Program-made: the position numbers and the translations under genes
Origin: PALSA-612 sp963791225
GTDB taxonomy: Bacteria; Actinomycetota; Thermoleophilia; Gaiellales; Gaiellaceae
Assembly (NCBI GenBank): GCA_963791225.1
Contig: CAWBRV010000003.1
Span: 1,178,001-1,242,000, forward strand
Direction: 5' to 3'
Length of the DNA: 64,000 bases
Shown here: positions 16,049 through 24,249 of the stretch, piece by piece
Position numbering within the stretch: position 1 is the first letter of the stretch
How the letters are laid out: the number at the start of each line of letters is the position of its first letter
Notes under the pieces: model-generated
Databases searched by the model: none
What the model was told of the DNA's origin: nothing
Seen by the model: only the letters and a program-made list of their open reading frames with translations

Positions 16049-16972
16049 GTGCCCGTAGACGTCAGATCCGAGAAGCTCACGAAGCTGGTCGACGAGAACG
16101 TCGAGGTCGAAAGGCTCGGCACGGGCTTCACCTTCACCGAGGGGCCGGTCTGGCACCCTCGCGACGAGTATCTCCTGTTCAGCGACATGCCTGCCGACAT
16201 CCGGCGCAAGTGGACGCCCGACGGCACGGTCGTCGAGGTGATGAACCCGAGCAACAAGTGCAACGGCATGACCTACGACGCCGACCTCAACCTGCTCGTG
16301 TGCGAGCACACGACGAGCTCCGTCGTCCGCGAACGGCCGGACGGCACGCGCGAGACGCTCGCCACGCACTACCAGGGCAAGGAGCTGAACAGCCCAAACG
16401 ACATCGTCGTCCACTCGAGCGGCGCGATCTACTTCACCGACCCGACCTACGGTCGCTGGCCGGGCTTCGGGATCGAGCGCGAGCAGGACCTCGACTTCCA
16501 GGGCGTCTACCGGCTCGCCCCCGAGCAAGCCAACGGAGCTGGCGACGATCCCGAGCTGCTGGTGGACGACTTCGGCGAGCCGAACGGGCTCTGCTTCTCG
16601 CCCGACGAGTCGCTGCTCTACATCAACGACACGCCGAATGCCCTGATCCGCGTCTTCGACGTCCAGGGCGACGGGTCGATCGCCAACGGGCGCCTGTTCG
16701 CGAAGGACATCGGCGACGGCGACATCGCCAAGGGCGGCCTGGTCGACGGGATGAAGTGCGACGAGCGCGGCAACGTCTGGGTCACCGGGCCGGACGGTGT
16801 CTGGGTCTTCGCGCCGGACGGCGAGCACCTCGGCGTGGTCGAGATCCCCGAAGGGGTCGGGAACATCCACTGGGGCGGCCCGAGCTGGGACTGGATGTTC
16901 GTCCCCGCCTCGTCGTCGCTCTACCGGTTCAAGACCAAGGTCTCTGGACGGCGCGAGCCGTTCATGCAGTAG
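16049..16972 (+). CDS. SMP-30/gluconolactonase/LRE family lactonase
   Basis: 307 aa six-bladed propeller. Metal-site motifs are FTEGPVWHP (Glu), LNSPNDIVVHSSGAIYFTDP (Asn), PNGLCFSPDESLLYIND (Asp) and GMKCDERGNVWV. These enzymes hydrolyse sugar or other lactones. The GTG start follows AAAGGAG. A -10-like TAGGTT lies at 16007-16012. It leads a three-gene unit with an isochorismatase-fold protein and a Zn dehydrogenase, consistent with a sugar-acid or lactone catabolic route. Confidence 0.9.
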   Translation: MPVDVRSEKLTKLVDENVEVERLGTGFTFTEGPVWHPRDEYLLFSDMPADIRRKWTPDGTVVEVMNPSNKCNGMTYDADLNLLVCEHTTSSVVRERPDGTRETLATHYQGKELNSPNDIVVHSSGAIYFTDPTYGRWPGFGIEREQDLDFQGVYRLAPEQANGAGDDPELLVDDFGEPNGLCFSPDESLLYINDTPNALIRVFDVQGDGSIANGRLFAKDIGDGDIAKGGLVDGMKCDERGNVWVTGPDGVWVFAPDGEHLGVVEIPEGVGNIHWGGPSWDWMFVPASSSLYRFKTKVSGRREPFMQ

Positions 16973-16980
16973 GAGGAGAG

Positions 16981-17592
16981 ATGGCCGACTTCAAGCTGGA
17001 TCCGACGCGCACCGCGCTGATCATCCAGGACATGCAGAACGACGTGATCATCGAGGGCGGCGCGTTCGCCGAGTCTGGATCGCCGCAGCACGCGAAGGAG
17101 CAGAACGTCGTCGAGAACTCGGCGAAGCTCGCGGACGCGTGCCGCGCCAAGGGCGTGCCCGTCATCCACGTCCATTACATCGTCGAGGAGGGCGCGCCCG
17201 GCCTGAAGCTGAACGCGCCTCTCTTCCAGGGGCTGAAGGAGGCGGGCGCGATGGTTCGCGGCTCGTGGGGAGCCGCGCCGGCAGACGGCCTCGAGCCCAA
17301 GCAGGGCGACTACGTCGTCGAGAAGATGCGCATGAGCGGCTGGGAGGGCACGAAGCTCGAGCAGTTGCTCGTCGGCCTCGGCGTCGACACGGTGCTCGTC
17401 ACCGGCGCCTGGACGAACATGTCCATCGAGCACACGGCAAGAACCGGCGCGGACAAGGGCTACAACATGTTCGTCCCGGAGGATTGCTGCTCGACGATGA
17501 ACGCCGACTGGCACAACGCGTCGATCAATTACGCGCTGCAGAACGTCTCGACCGTGACCAACTCCGGTGAGGTCGTCGAGGCGCTCGGGTGA
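16981..17592 (+). CDS. Isochorismatase-fold hydrolase with Ser in place of the catalytic Cys
   Basis: 203 aa. IIQDMQNDVI gives the catalytic Asp and VVEKMRMSGW the Lys. The segment that normally reads T-N-V-C-V is T-N-M-S-I (WTNMSIEHTAR), so the nucleophilic Cys of nicotinamidase-type amidases is Ser. True isochorismatases such as PhzD also lack the Cys and cleave a vinyl ether, so the protein may be a non-amidase or have lost activity. It starts 8 nt after the SMP-30 stop behind a GGAGGAG SD, and its stop overlaps the dehydrogenase start. Confidence 0.85.
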   Translation: MADFKLDPTRTALIIQDMQNDVIIEGGAFAESGSPQHAKEQNVVENSAKLADACRAKGVPVIHVHYIVEEGAPGLKLNAPLFQGLKEAGAMVRGSWGAAPADGLEPKQGDYVVEKMRMSGWEGTKLEQLLVGLGVDTVLVTGAWTNMSIEHTARTGADKGYNMFVPEDCCSTMNADWHNASINYALQNVSTVTNSGEVVEALG

Positions 17593-18683
17593 AGACCCGC
17601 GCGGCCGTCTTCTTCGAGGCGGGGCGGCCGTTCGAGGTCCGCGAGCTCGACCTCGAGGAGCCTCGTGCGGGCGAGGTGCTCGTCGGCATGACCGCGGTCG
17701 GCATCTGCGGCACCGATCTCCACTCGGTCAAGGGCGAGTGGAAGCGGCCGACGCCGACCGTCCTCGGCCACGAGGGCGCCGGCGTCGTCGAGGCGGTGGG
17801 GGAGGGCGTCGCAGCGCTGCGGCCCGGCGACCACGTCGTTCTCTCCTGGGCCCCGGCGTGCGGCGAGTGCGCGGACTGCGGTCGCGGCCGCCCGGCGCGG
17901 TGCCTGACGCTGAACCGCGCGATTGCGGCGAGCACGCTTCCGGACGGGACGACGGGGCTGAGCATGGACGGTGAGACGGTGTACCGCGGGACGGCGACCG
18001 GGGCGCTCGCGGAGCGGATCGTCGTGTCCGAGCGGGTGGCGCTGCCGGTCGGCGACGGCGTGCCGCTCGAGCAGGCGGCGCTACTCGGCTGCGCGGCGCT
18101 GACGGGCGTCGGCGCGGCGCTGTTCGCAGCGCGGGTCGAGCCCGGGTCGTCCGTGCTCGTCATCGGGGCGGGCGGCGTGGGGCAGTTCGTGGTGCAGGGC
18201 GCTCGCATCGCCGGGGCCGCGGAGATCGTCTGCGTCGATCCGCTGGAGGCTCGCCGCGAGCAGGCGTCGCGGCTCGGCGCCACGCGTGTGGCCGACCCGG
18301 AGGAGCTCAAGGAGCTGATGAAGTCCGACTTCTCGGACGGCGTCGACTACGCACTCGACGCGGTCGGCGACCCGTCCACGACCGAGCTCGCCTTCCGCTG
18401 GACGCGGAACGGCGGTACCTGCGTCATCGTCGGCCTGCCGGCAGCGGGCAAGCGACTCGACCTCGACCCGGTCGACTTCGTGCGGCGAGAGCGCGTCCTC
18501 ACCGGGACGATCTACGGCTCGGAAGACCCGGCCGTCGCGCTGCCGATCCTGCTCGACCACGTCCGTGCCGGTCGGCTCGACCTCGCCTCGCAGCTCGGCC
18601 CGAGCTTCCCGCTCGACCAGATCAACGAGGCGGTCGAGGCGTCGTTGTCGGGCGTGCCGGGACGCGTCCTGGTTCGGCCGTGA
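17589..18683 (+). CDS. Zinc-dependent alcohol dehydrogenase
   Basis: 364 aa MDR enzyme. Catalytic zinc ligands lie in GICGTDLHS and GHEGAG. The structural-zinc set is CGECADC plus a further Cys seven residues later. The NAD-binding glycine motif is VLVIGAGGVGQFVVQGA and the adenine-ribose region is IVCVDPLEARR. The GTG start overlaps the previous stop (GTGA). It probably oxidises an alcohol or polyol from the same pathway as the lactonase and isochorismatase-fold protein. Confidence 0.92.
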   Translation: MKTRAAVFFEAGRPFEVRELDLEEPRAGEVLVGMTAVGICGTDLHSVKGEWKRPTPTVLGHEGAGVVEAVGEGVAALRPGDHVVLSWAPACGECADCGRGRPARCLTLNRAIAASTLPDGTTGLSMDGETVYRGTATGALAERIVVSERVALPVGDGVPLEQAALLGCAALTGVGAALFAARVEPGSSVLVIGAGGVGQFVVQGARIAGAAEIVCVDPLEARREQASRLGATRVADPEELKELMKSDFSDGVDYALDAVGDPSTTELAFRWTRNGGTCVIVGLPAAGKRLDLDPVDFVRRERVLTGTIYGSEDPAVALPILLDHVRAGRLDLASQLGPSFPLDQINEAVEASLSGVPGRVLVRP

Positions 18684-18690
18684 CCGCTCC

Positions 18691-18828
18691 AGTCAGGTCC
18701 GAGGGACTGTCCCTCCGACATGGCTCAAGCGGACAGGTCCGAGGGACTGTTGACCTAGCCGCTCCCGGCCTCGGTCACGTTGTCGCGGGAGAAGCAACCC
18801 CGCCGCACGGCAACTCTCCTCCGACATG
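18691..18828. repeat. Composite intergenic repeat cluster, copies E and F
   Basis: GAGGGACTGTCCCTC (18701-18715), followed by CGACATGG, is copy E. A half copy, GAGGGACTGTTGACCT (18741-18756), is copy F. The second module, CACGTTGTCGCGGGAGAAGC to GGCAACTCTCCTCCGACATG, ends at 18828, where its ATG is the annotated start of the thioesterase. It fills the whole 142-bp gap after the dehydrogenase. Confidence 0.75.
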
Positions 18829-19221
18829 GACGCGGAAGCCATGGCCGTAGAGCACGTCGAGCGGACGCGAGTCGCGTGGGTCGACACCGACGCGGGCGGG
18901 CGGATCCACTTCACAGCCGCGTTTCGCTGGGCGGAGATGGCCGAGGTCGGGCTCCGCCGGGGGCGCGGCCTCGTCGAGGGGTGGGGCGACTATCCGCGCC
19001 GGCGCGTCGAGGCGGAATTCCTGAAGGTGCTCAGGTTCGAGGACGAGATCGAGGTGCGCATCCGGGTCGAGCGCCTCGGCACGTCGTCGATCACGTGGGC
19101 GTTCGAGATCACGCGCGACGACGAAGTCTGCGTGCGCGGCACCATCGTCGCCGTGCACGTGGACGTCGACGGCGTACCGTCGCCGCTGACGAAGAAGGAA
19201 CGCGCAGCGCTCTCGGGCTGA
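18826..19221 (+). CDS. Acyl-CoA thioesterase, 4-hydroxybenzoyl-CoA thioesterase family
   Basis: 131 aa hot-dog fold. The substrate-side signature VAWVDTDAGGRIHFTAAFRWAE has the conserved Asp and the usual Tyr/His positions. VEAEFLKVLRFEDEIEVRIRVERLG and the later strand pattern fit YbgC/4-HBT proteins. The first ATG belongs to a dispersed repeat, and the ATG at 18841 is a plausible true start. No SD is visible for either. It faces the gene at 19225, with only 3 bp between the stops. Confidence 0.85.
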   Translation: MDAEAMAVEHVERTRVAWVDTDAGGRIHFTAAFRWAEMAEVGLRRGRGLVEGWGDYPRRRVEAEFLKVLRFEDEIEVRIRVERLGTSSITWAFEITRDDEVCVRGTIVAVHVDVDGVPSPLTKKERAALSG

Positions 19222-19224
19222 GAG

Positions 19225-19713
19225 CTAGCCCTGCGTCCACTTGAGCTCGGCCTCGCGGCGCTGCCCTTCGGCCAGGCTGATCTCGCCCGAGCAGACCTGG
19301 GCGTTCAGCTCGTTCTCGATCGAGTCGACCTGGTCGGCCCGCGGCCTGCGCTCGGGCCAGAGGTTCTTCGGGTCGTTCGGTGCGCCGCCGAGCTCGAGCG
19401 AGATGAAGTGGTCCTCCTGGTAGTCGGTCGGGCCGCCGGTGAACCCGTACTGCCGGATCTGGACGAGCTTGAGCGACGACGTGAACGACGACGGCGGCCG
19501 GACGGTCTTCGTCCAGCCGCGTGAGCAGATCGTCTGCCGGATCGTTGCCGGCGTGACGTCCGGATTGAGCGCGCCCGGTGTGAGCGCGCGCCGCGCCGCG
19601 TAGTACGCCGGGCCGTTCGAGCCGTGGTGGAACAGGTGGACGACCAGGACGAGGCCGACGACCGCGCCCAGCGCCACGATCAGCACCGTCGGGATGCCGC
19701 GCGACTGCTGCAC
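19225..19713 (-). CDS. Membrane-anchored HNH-like protein of unknown function
   Basis: 162 aa with one N-terminal membrane segment (TVLIVALGAVVGLVLVVHLF) and an outside domain. The motif YQEDHFISLELGGAPNDPKNLWPE (split here by its conserved core EDH, LELGG, NLWPE) resembles HNH-nuclease-like families of exported bacterial proteins. Two Cys (TICSRGW, QVCSGE) could form a disulfide. A TACAAG hexamer lies 7 nt before the GTG, suggesting a leaderless transcript. Catalytic function is not established; it could be a structural relative without activity. Confidence 0.65.
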   Translation of the reverse strand: MQQSRGIPTVLIVALGAVVGLVLVVHLFHHGSNGPAYYAARRALTPGALNPDVTPATIRQTICSRGWTKTVRPPSSFTSSLKLVQIRQYGFTGGPTDYQEDHFISLELGGAPNDPKNLWPERRPRADQVDSIENELNAQVCSGEISLAEGQRREAELKWTQG

Positions 19714-19816
19714 CCCGAAGCTTGTAGACGCGGGCCGGTCCGCACCGCAATGGCCCGCGGAGAATCGTCACGAACTCGGCACGATCTAGCGAACCGGCGT
19801 GGCCACATGCCCACCG

Positions 19817-21379
19817 TCAGGTTCGGGCCGCGCGCGCCTCCTCCATCCGCCGCAGCTCGACGCGGCGGATCTTCCCGCTCCGCGTCTTCGGGAGCTCGTC
19901 GACGAACTCGATCTCGCGCGGGTACTTGTAGGGCGCCGTCACCTGCTTGCAGTGATCCTGCAGCTCCCGGACGAGGCCGTCCGAGCCGTCGACGCCCGGC
20001 CGCAGCACGACGAACGCCTTGACGATCTGACCGCGGTCCGCGTCGGGCTTGCCGATCACGGCGCTCTCCGCCACGCCGGCATGCTCGAGCAGGGCGCTCT
20101 CGACCTCGAACGGCCCGATCCGGTACGCGGCCGAGAGGATCACGTCGTCCGCGCGGCCCGTGAACCACAGGTAGCCGTCCTCGTCTCGCGTGGCGCGGTC
20201 GCCCGTCACGTACCAGTCCCCGCGGAACACGGCCGCGGTCTCCTCGGGCGCCCGGTAGTACTCGCGGAACAGGCTCGGCGGCCGGCCCGCGAGCGCGATG
20301 TCGCCCTCGTCGCCGGTCGGCACGACTTCCCCGTCATCGTCGATGACGGCGATCTCGTGGCCGGGAGAAGGGAGTCCCATCGAACCCGGCCGGATCTCGG
20401 CGCCCGGCATGTTGCCGACGAGCAGCGTGTTCTCGGTCTGCCCGTAGCCGTCATGGATCGTCAGCCCGAACGCGTCGCGGAAGGTCTTGATCACCTCCGG
20501 GTTGAGCGGCTCGCCCGCCGAGACCATGTGCCTGACGTGCGACAGGTCGAAGCGGTCGACCCCGTCTTGTTTGGCCATGAGGCGGTACTCGGTCGGTGCC
20601 TGGCAGAGGACGGTCACGCCCAGATCGGCCAGGAGGCGGAAGCGCTCCTCCGGGTCGAATCCGCCCTCGTGCAGCACGATCGCGGCGCCGGCGCTCCACG
20701 GGCCGAGCAGGACGTTCCAGATCGACTTCGCCCAGCCCGTGCCGGCAGTGCACCAGACGAGGTCGCCCGGGCGCGCGTCGAGCCACCGCTCGGCCTGCAT
20801 CCGCTTCGCGAAGCAGTAGGCGTGGGTATGCACGACGCCCTTCGGATCCTTTGTCGTCCCGGACGTGTAGAGGATGAAAGCCGTGTCCGTCGCCGCCGTG
20901 TCCGCACAGGGCGCGCTCGGAGGCTCCGCGTCCAGGCCGGCCGCGTCGGTGAAGACGAGGTCGGCGTCGAGTCCCTGCACCTCGGCCTCGGTCGGCCGGT
21001 CGGCGACGACGAGCCGGGCACCCGAGTGCTCGACGCGGAAGGCGAGATCCTTGTGCCGGAGCATCTCCGAGCAAGGGATCGAGACCGCGCCGAGCCGCAT
21101 CAGCGCCAGCATCACCGGATGCCACTCGGGCGTCTTGCCGACGAGGACGAGCACGCGGTCGCCCGCTCCGACGCCCGCGCCGGAGAGCCGGTTCGTCCAC
21201 TGGGCCGTCCGAGCGCCGACCTCGGCGAAGGTCAACTCGCGGGGCTCCCCGTCACGCGCGAGGAACGTCATCGCCGGGCCGCTCAGGCGCTCGACGACGT
21301 CGCGGGCGAAGTTGAAGCGCTCCGGAACGTTCCACTCGAACACGTGCGCGATGATGGCAGAACACGACTCGGCGGACAT
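19817..21379 (-). CDS. Acyl-CoA synthetase (AMP-forming), medium-chain/acetyl type
   Basis: 520 aa ANL enzyme. The P-loop is ILYTSGTTKDPKGV, A5 is DGYGQTEN, A7 is GDWYVTGDRATRDEDGYLWFTGRADDVI, and the catalytic Lys is in PKTRSGKIRR at the end. The DVVERLSG and WNVPERFNFARDV start matches medium-chain (ACSM-like) synthetases. It activates a carboxylic acid to its CoA thioester via acyl-AMP. A GGAGAGGAGGG run precedes the ATG. It is a separate minus-strand gene with about 100 bp of apparently empty sequence on either side. Confidence 0.92.
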   Translation of the reverse strand: MSAESCSAIIAHVFEWNVPERFNFARDVVERLSGPAMTFLARDGEPRELTFAEVGARTAQWTNRLSGAGVGAGDRVLVLVGKTPEWHPVMLALMRLGAVSIPCSEMLRHKDLAFRVEHSGARLVVADRPTEAEVQGLDADLVFTDAAGLDAEPPSAPCADTAATDTAFILYTSGTTKDPKGVVHTHAYCFAKRMQAERWLDARPGDLVWCTAGTGWAKSIWNVLLGPWSAGAAIVLHEGGFDPEERFRLLADLGVTVLCQAPTEYRLMAKQDGVDRFDLSHVRHMVSAGEPLNPEVIKTFRDAFGLTIHDGYGQTENTLLVGNMPGAEIRPGSMGLPSPGHEIAVIDDDGEVVPTGDEGDIALAGRPPSLFREYYRAPEETAAVFRGDWYVTGDRATRDEDGYLWFTGRADDVILSAAYRIGPFEVESALLEHAGVAESAVIGKPDADRGQIVKAFVVLRPGVDGSDGLVRELQDHCKQVTAPYKYPREIEFVDELPKTRSGKIRRVELRRMEEARAART

Positions 21380-21464
21380 CCCTCCTCTCCGAGCGTCGAG
21401 ATCGACGGCGTCACGGTCGCGTCCGGATGCCGGCCGGCGAAGCGTGCGAGCGCTTCGGCGTCCT

Positions 21465-22499
21465 CTAGGCGCAGTAGCAGCCCCAGGCCAGACGGCCGAG
21501 AGCCTGCCACCCCTCGTCGGTCATCACGAAACCGTTGGCCATGATCACGACGCTGCGGTCGCCACTCTCGCTCGCGAGCGCGACCGTCGTGTAGCCCGTC
21601 GAGAACCCGATGTGCCCCCAGGCCGGCCCGCACGGTGAATCGGCCTTGCGCATCAGCGAGGAGATCTTCCCGATCCCGAGCCCGTACTCGTGGGTCTCGT
21701 CCCAGTCCGAGGGCACCGTCGTCAGCAGCTCGGCCCGGAGGTGCGCAGGTAGTAGCTCGCCTCCGAGCAGCGCCTCGAGGAAGCGGGAGACCTCGCGCGG
21801 TGTCGACACCACGCCGCCCCCGCGCCAGTTGAAGGGAGTGTCGAGATCGGTCGCGTCCACAGGGCCGGGGCCGGGAAGGAGGGGGTTGTCCGCAGGGAAG
21901 TAGCCGCGGGCGAGACCGGTTTTGGCGTGACCGCGCTCGAGAAGCTCTGTCGCCTCGAGACCCAGCGGATCGGCGATCCGCCGGCGCAGCTCGTCCCGGA
22001 GGGTGGAGCTCGTCGTCTCCTCGATGAGCAGGCCGAGCGCGAGGTAGTTGCTGCCCCGGTAAGACCAGCCTGCTCCGGGTGCGAAGAGCCGCGGTCGCTC
22101 CTTGTCGAGCGCGAGCATCTCTTCCAGGCCGAGCGGCCAGCGATACCCGGGATCCTCGCGGTAGGGCTCGAAGAGGGCGACGATGTCGTCGAAGAAGTCC
22201 GGGAGGCCGCTCGTGTGGTTCAGGAGCTGGCGGACGGTGACGCCCTCGACGATCCCGCTGTCGCCGTCCAGGTCGAGTGCGCCCTCGTCGACGAGCTGGA
22301 GGACGACCGTGGCGACGACGGGCTTCATCACGCTGCCGATCTGGAAGCGATGGCCAACCGTCATGGGCTCGCCCGTCGCGACGTTCGCGACGCCCGCAGC
22401 TCCTTCCGCCTCGAAGCTCGGGCCCGTCGCAAACGCGGCGACTCCGGGCAGGCCGCCGTCGCCTACGATCGCCGCGAGCTGGTCGTCGAGCCTGTCCAC
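21465..22499 (-). CDS. Beta-lactamase-fold serine hydrolase (class C/DD-peptidase family)
   Basis: 344 aa. The SxxK motif is SVMK (GSVMKPVVATVVL), followed by LLNHTSGLPDF and the KTG-like HIGFSTGY. The second motif, usually YxN, reads YRG in WSYRGSNY, so the activating Asn is absent or displaced. These proteins act as esterases, peptidases or carboxylesterases, often without signal peptides, as here. It starts with GTG 6 nt after the upstream cupin's stop, so the two are co-transcribed. Confidence 0.87.
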   Translation of the reverse strand: MDRLDDQLAAIVGDGGLPGVAAFATGPSFEAEGAAGVANVATGEPMTVGHRFQIGSVMKPVVATVVLQLVDEGALDLDGDSGIVEGVTVRQLLNHTSGLPDFFDDIVALFEPYREDPGYRWPLGLEEMLALDKERPRLFAPGAGWSYRGSNYLALGLLIEETTSSTLRDELRRRIADPLGLEATELLERGHAKTGLARGYFPADNPLLPGPGPVDATDLDTPFNWRGGGVVSTPREVSRFLEALLGGELLPAHLRAELLTTVPSDWDETHEYGLGIGKISSLMRKADSPCGPAWGHIGFSTGYTTVALASESGDRSVVIMANGFVMTDEGWQALGRLAWGCYCA

Positions 22500-22505
22500 G
22501 CCGGG

Positions 22506-22859
22506 CTACGGCAGGGCGTTCCAGCGCTCGAGGTAGTCCTCGCGCACCGGCTGGAAGATGTCGACCACGAGCGCGCCGTCGGGGCCGCAGTAGGCGGAGT
22601 GCTCGACGCCCCCGGGAAGGACATAGCCCTCGAGCGGGCCGAGCTCGTACGCTTCGCCGTCGACCACGAGCGCTTGCATGCCGCGCAGGACGATGCCGAG
22701 CTGCTCGTGCGGATGGCTGTGCAGCGGGACGACCGCGCCCGGCTCTAACTCGATCAGGTTGATCATCGCCCCGGCGCCGAACAGCGGCCGGCCGGTGACG
22801 CCGGCGGCGAGCTCGAACGCCTTCACGTCGTCGAACTTGACGAACTGCAGCTCTGCCAT
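22506..22859 (-). CDS. Cupin-domain protein
   Basis: 117 aa single cupin with VPLHSHPHEQLGIVLRGMQALVVDG (His, His, Glu metal ligands) and YVLPGGVEHSAY. It probably binds a metal and a small ligand. A GATAAT hexamer (22866-22871) lies 6 nt before the ATG, with no SD, so the transcript is likely leaderless. It is followed by the beta-lactamase-fold hydrolase. Confidence 0.82.
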   Translation of the reverse strand: MAELQFVKFDDVKAFELAAGVTGRPLFGAGAMINLIELEPGAVVPLHSHPHEQLGIVLRGMQALVVDGEAYELGPLEGYVLPGGVEHSAYCGPDGALVVDIFQPVREDYLERWNALP

Positions 22860-22865
22860 GCCGCG

Positions 22866-22871
22866 ATTATC
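22866..22871 (-). promoter_or_regulatory. -10 box of a leaderless transcript
   Basis: GATAAT on the minus strand, spaced 6 nt from the cupin ATG at 22859; no SD sequence is present. Confidence 0.5.
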
Positions 22872-22902
22872 CGTGACCGGCGGGGCCGGGTGTGGAAGAA
22901 AC

Positions 22903-23010
22903 GTCACACTCGCGTTCAGGGACTGTTGGCCTCGCCGCGCGGCGGGTATCGCCGCGGCGGATGCCACGTCGCTACGGGGAAACCCTGGCCCGCGGCGACT
23001 CTCCTCCGCA
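22903..23010. repeat. Composite intergenic repeat, copy G
   Basis: GTCACACTCGCGTTC, then AGGGACTGTTGGCCTCGCC with the right half of the palindrome replaced, then a GC-rich self-complementary stretch (GCCGCGCGGCGGGTATCGCC). The second module follows: CACGTCGCTACGGGG, AACCCTGGCCCGCGGCGACT and CTCCTCCGC. It is the longest copy and shows both modules in order. Confidence 0.65.
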
Positions 23011-23019
23011 CGCGTTCGG

Positions 23020-24249
23020 TCAGAGCGCGCGCAGCGCGAGCCGGCGCGCGAGATAGACGCGCTCAGGCCCGTCCGGTGCGAGCGCGAGCGCGCGCTCGTA
23101 CGCAGCGGCCGCGTCGTCGCCGCGGCCGAGGCGGCGCAGGAGGTCGGCGCGTGCGGCGTGGAACGAGACGTAGTCGTCGAGCCCTTCGATCCCGTCGATC
23201 AGCTCGAGGCCTCGCTCCGGTCCGTCGGCCATGGCCATCGCTGCGGCGCGGTTGAGCTCGACGACCGGCGAGGGCACGAGCCGCTCGAGCTCGCCGTAGA
23301 GGGCGACGATCTGCGGCCAGTCGGTGTCGCCGTCCTCCGTGTGCAGCGCCGCGATCGCCGCCTGCACCTGATACGGGCCGACGCGCCGCAGCCGGAGCGC
23401 CCGATCGACGAGCGTTCGGCCCTCGGCGATCTCGGCCGTGTCCCAGCGCGAGCGGTCCTGCTCCTCGAGGACGACGAGTGCGCCGTCCGCCCCGACGCGC
23501 GTCTCGCGCCGCGAGTCGTGGAGGAGCATCAGCGCCAGCAGCCCGAGCGGCTCGGGCTCGTCCGGCATCAGCCCGGCGAGCATCCGCCCGAGTCGAATCG
23601 CCTCGGCGCACAGGTCGGCCCGTCCCCGCGTGTAGCCCTCGTTGAACACGAGGTAGACGACCGCGAGCACGGCAGCGAGCCGGTCGGGCAGCAGGTGATC
23701 CGGTGGCACGCGGAAAGGGATGCCGGCGGCACGGATCTTCCGTTTCGCCCGCACGAGCCGCTGGGCCATCGTCTGCTCGCCGGTCAGGAACGCGCGTGCG
23801 ATCTCGTCCGTCGTCAGGCCGCCGAGGAGACGGAGCGTCAGTGCGACCTGTGCGTCGCGCGCGAGTGCCGGGTGGCAGCACGTGAAGATCAGCGCCAGCC
23901 GCTCGTCGGGGATGGTGCTCTCCATCTCGTCCTCCTCCCGGTCGTCGCGGCCCGCCGCGGCGATCCGCTCGACCTCGGGCAGCTTCGCGTGGAGCGTCTT
24001 CTCTCGCCGCAGGCGGTCGATCGCCCTGTTCCTCGCCGTCGTCACGATCCAGCCGAGCGGGCTCGCCGGGATGCCGTCGCGAGGCCAGCGCTCGGCCGCG
24101 ATCACGAAGGCGTCCTGCACGGCGTCCTCGGCGAGGTTGACGTCTCCGGTCGCCCGCACGAGCGCCGCGACCGCGCGGCCCCAGTGCTCGCGGAACACGT
24201 CCTCGATCACGTCTCGAGAACGAACGGGCGTGCGGGAATCGACAATCAC
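23020..24249 (-). CDS. ECF RNA polymerase sigma factor with large C-terminal domain
   Basis: 409 aa. Sigma-70 region 2 (VFREHWGRAVAALVRATGDVNLAEDAVQDAFVIA, residues about 12-90) and region 4 (LTLRLLGGLTTDEIARAFLTGEQTMAQRLVRAKRKI, about 130-190) are followed by a roughly 210-residue helical extension. That extension starts VPPDHLLPDRLAAVLAVVYLVFNEGY and ends in a TPR-like repeat. This is the ECF42/SigJ-like layout. Family members normally sit beside a DGPF (YCII-type) gene; here the neighbour is a GNAT. The GTG start overlaps the GNAT stop by 3 bases. Confidence 0.9.
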   Translation of the reverse strand: MIVDSRTPVRSRDVIEDVFREHWGRAVAALVRATGDVNLAEDAVQDAFVIAAERWPRDGIPASPLGWIVTTARNRAIDRLRREKTLHAKLPEVERIAAAGRDDREEDEMESTIPDERLALIFTCCHPALARDAQVALTLRLLGGLTTDEIARAFLTGEQTMAQRLVRAKRKIRAAGIPFRVPPDHLLPDRLAAVLAVVYLVFNEGYTRGRADLCAEAIRLGRMLAGLMPDEPEPLGLLALMLLHDSRRETRVGADGALVVLEEQDRSRWDTAEIAEGRTLVDRALRLRRVGPYQVQAAIAALHTEDGDTDWPQIVALYGELERLVPSPVVELNRAAAMAMADGPERGLELIDGIEGLDDYVSFHAARADLLRRLGRGDDAAAAYERALALAPDGPERVYLARRLALRAL

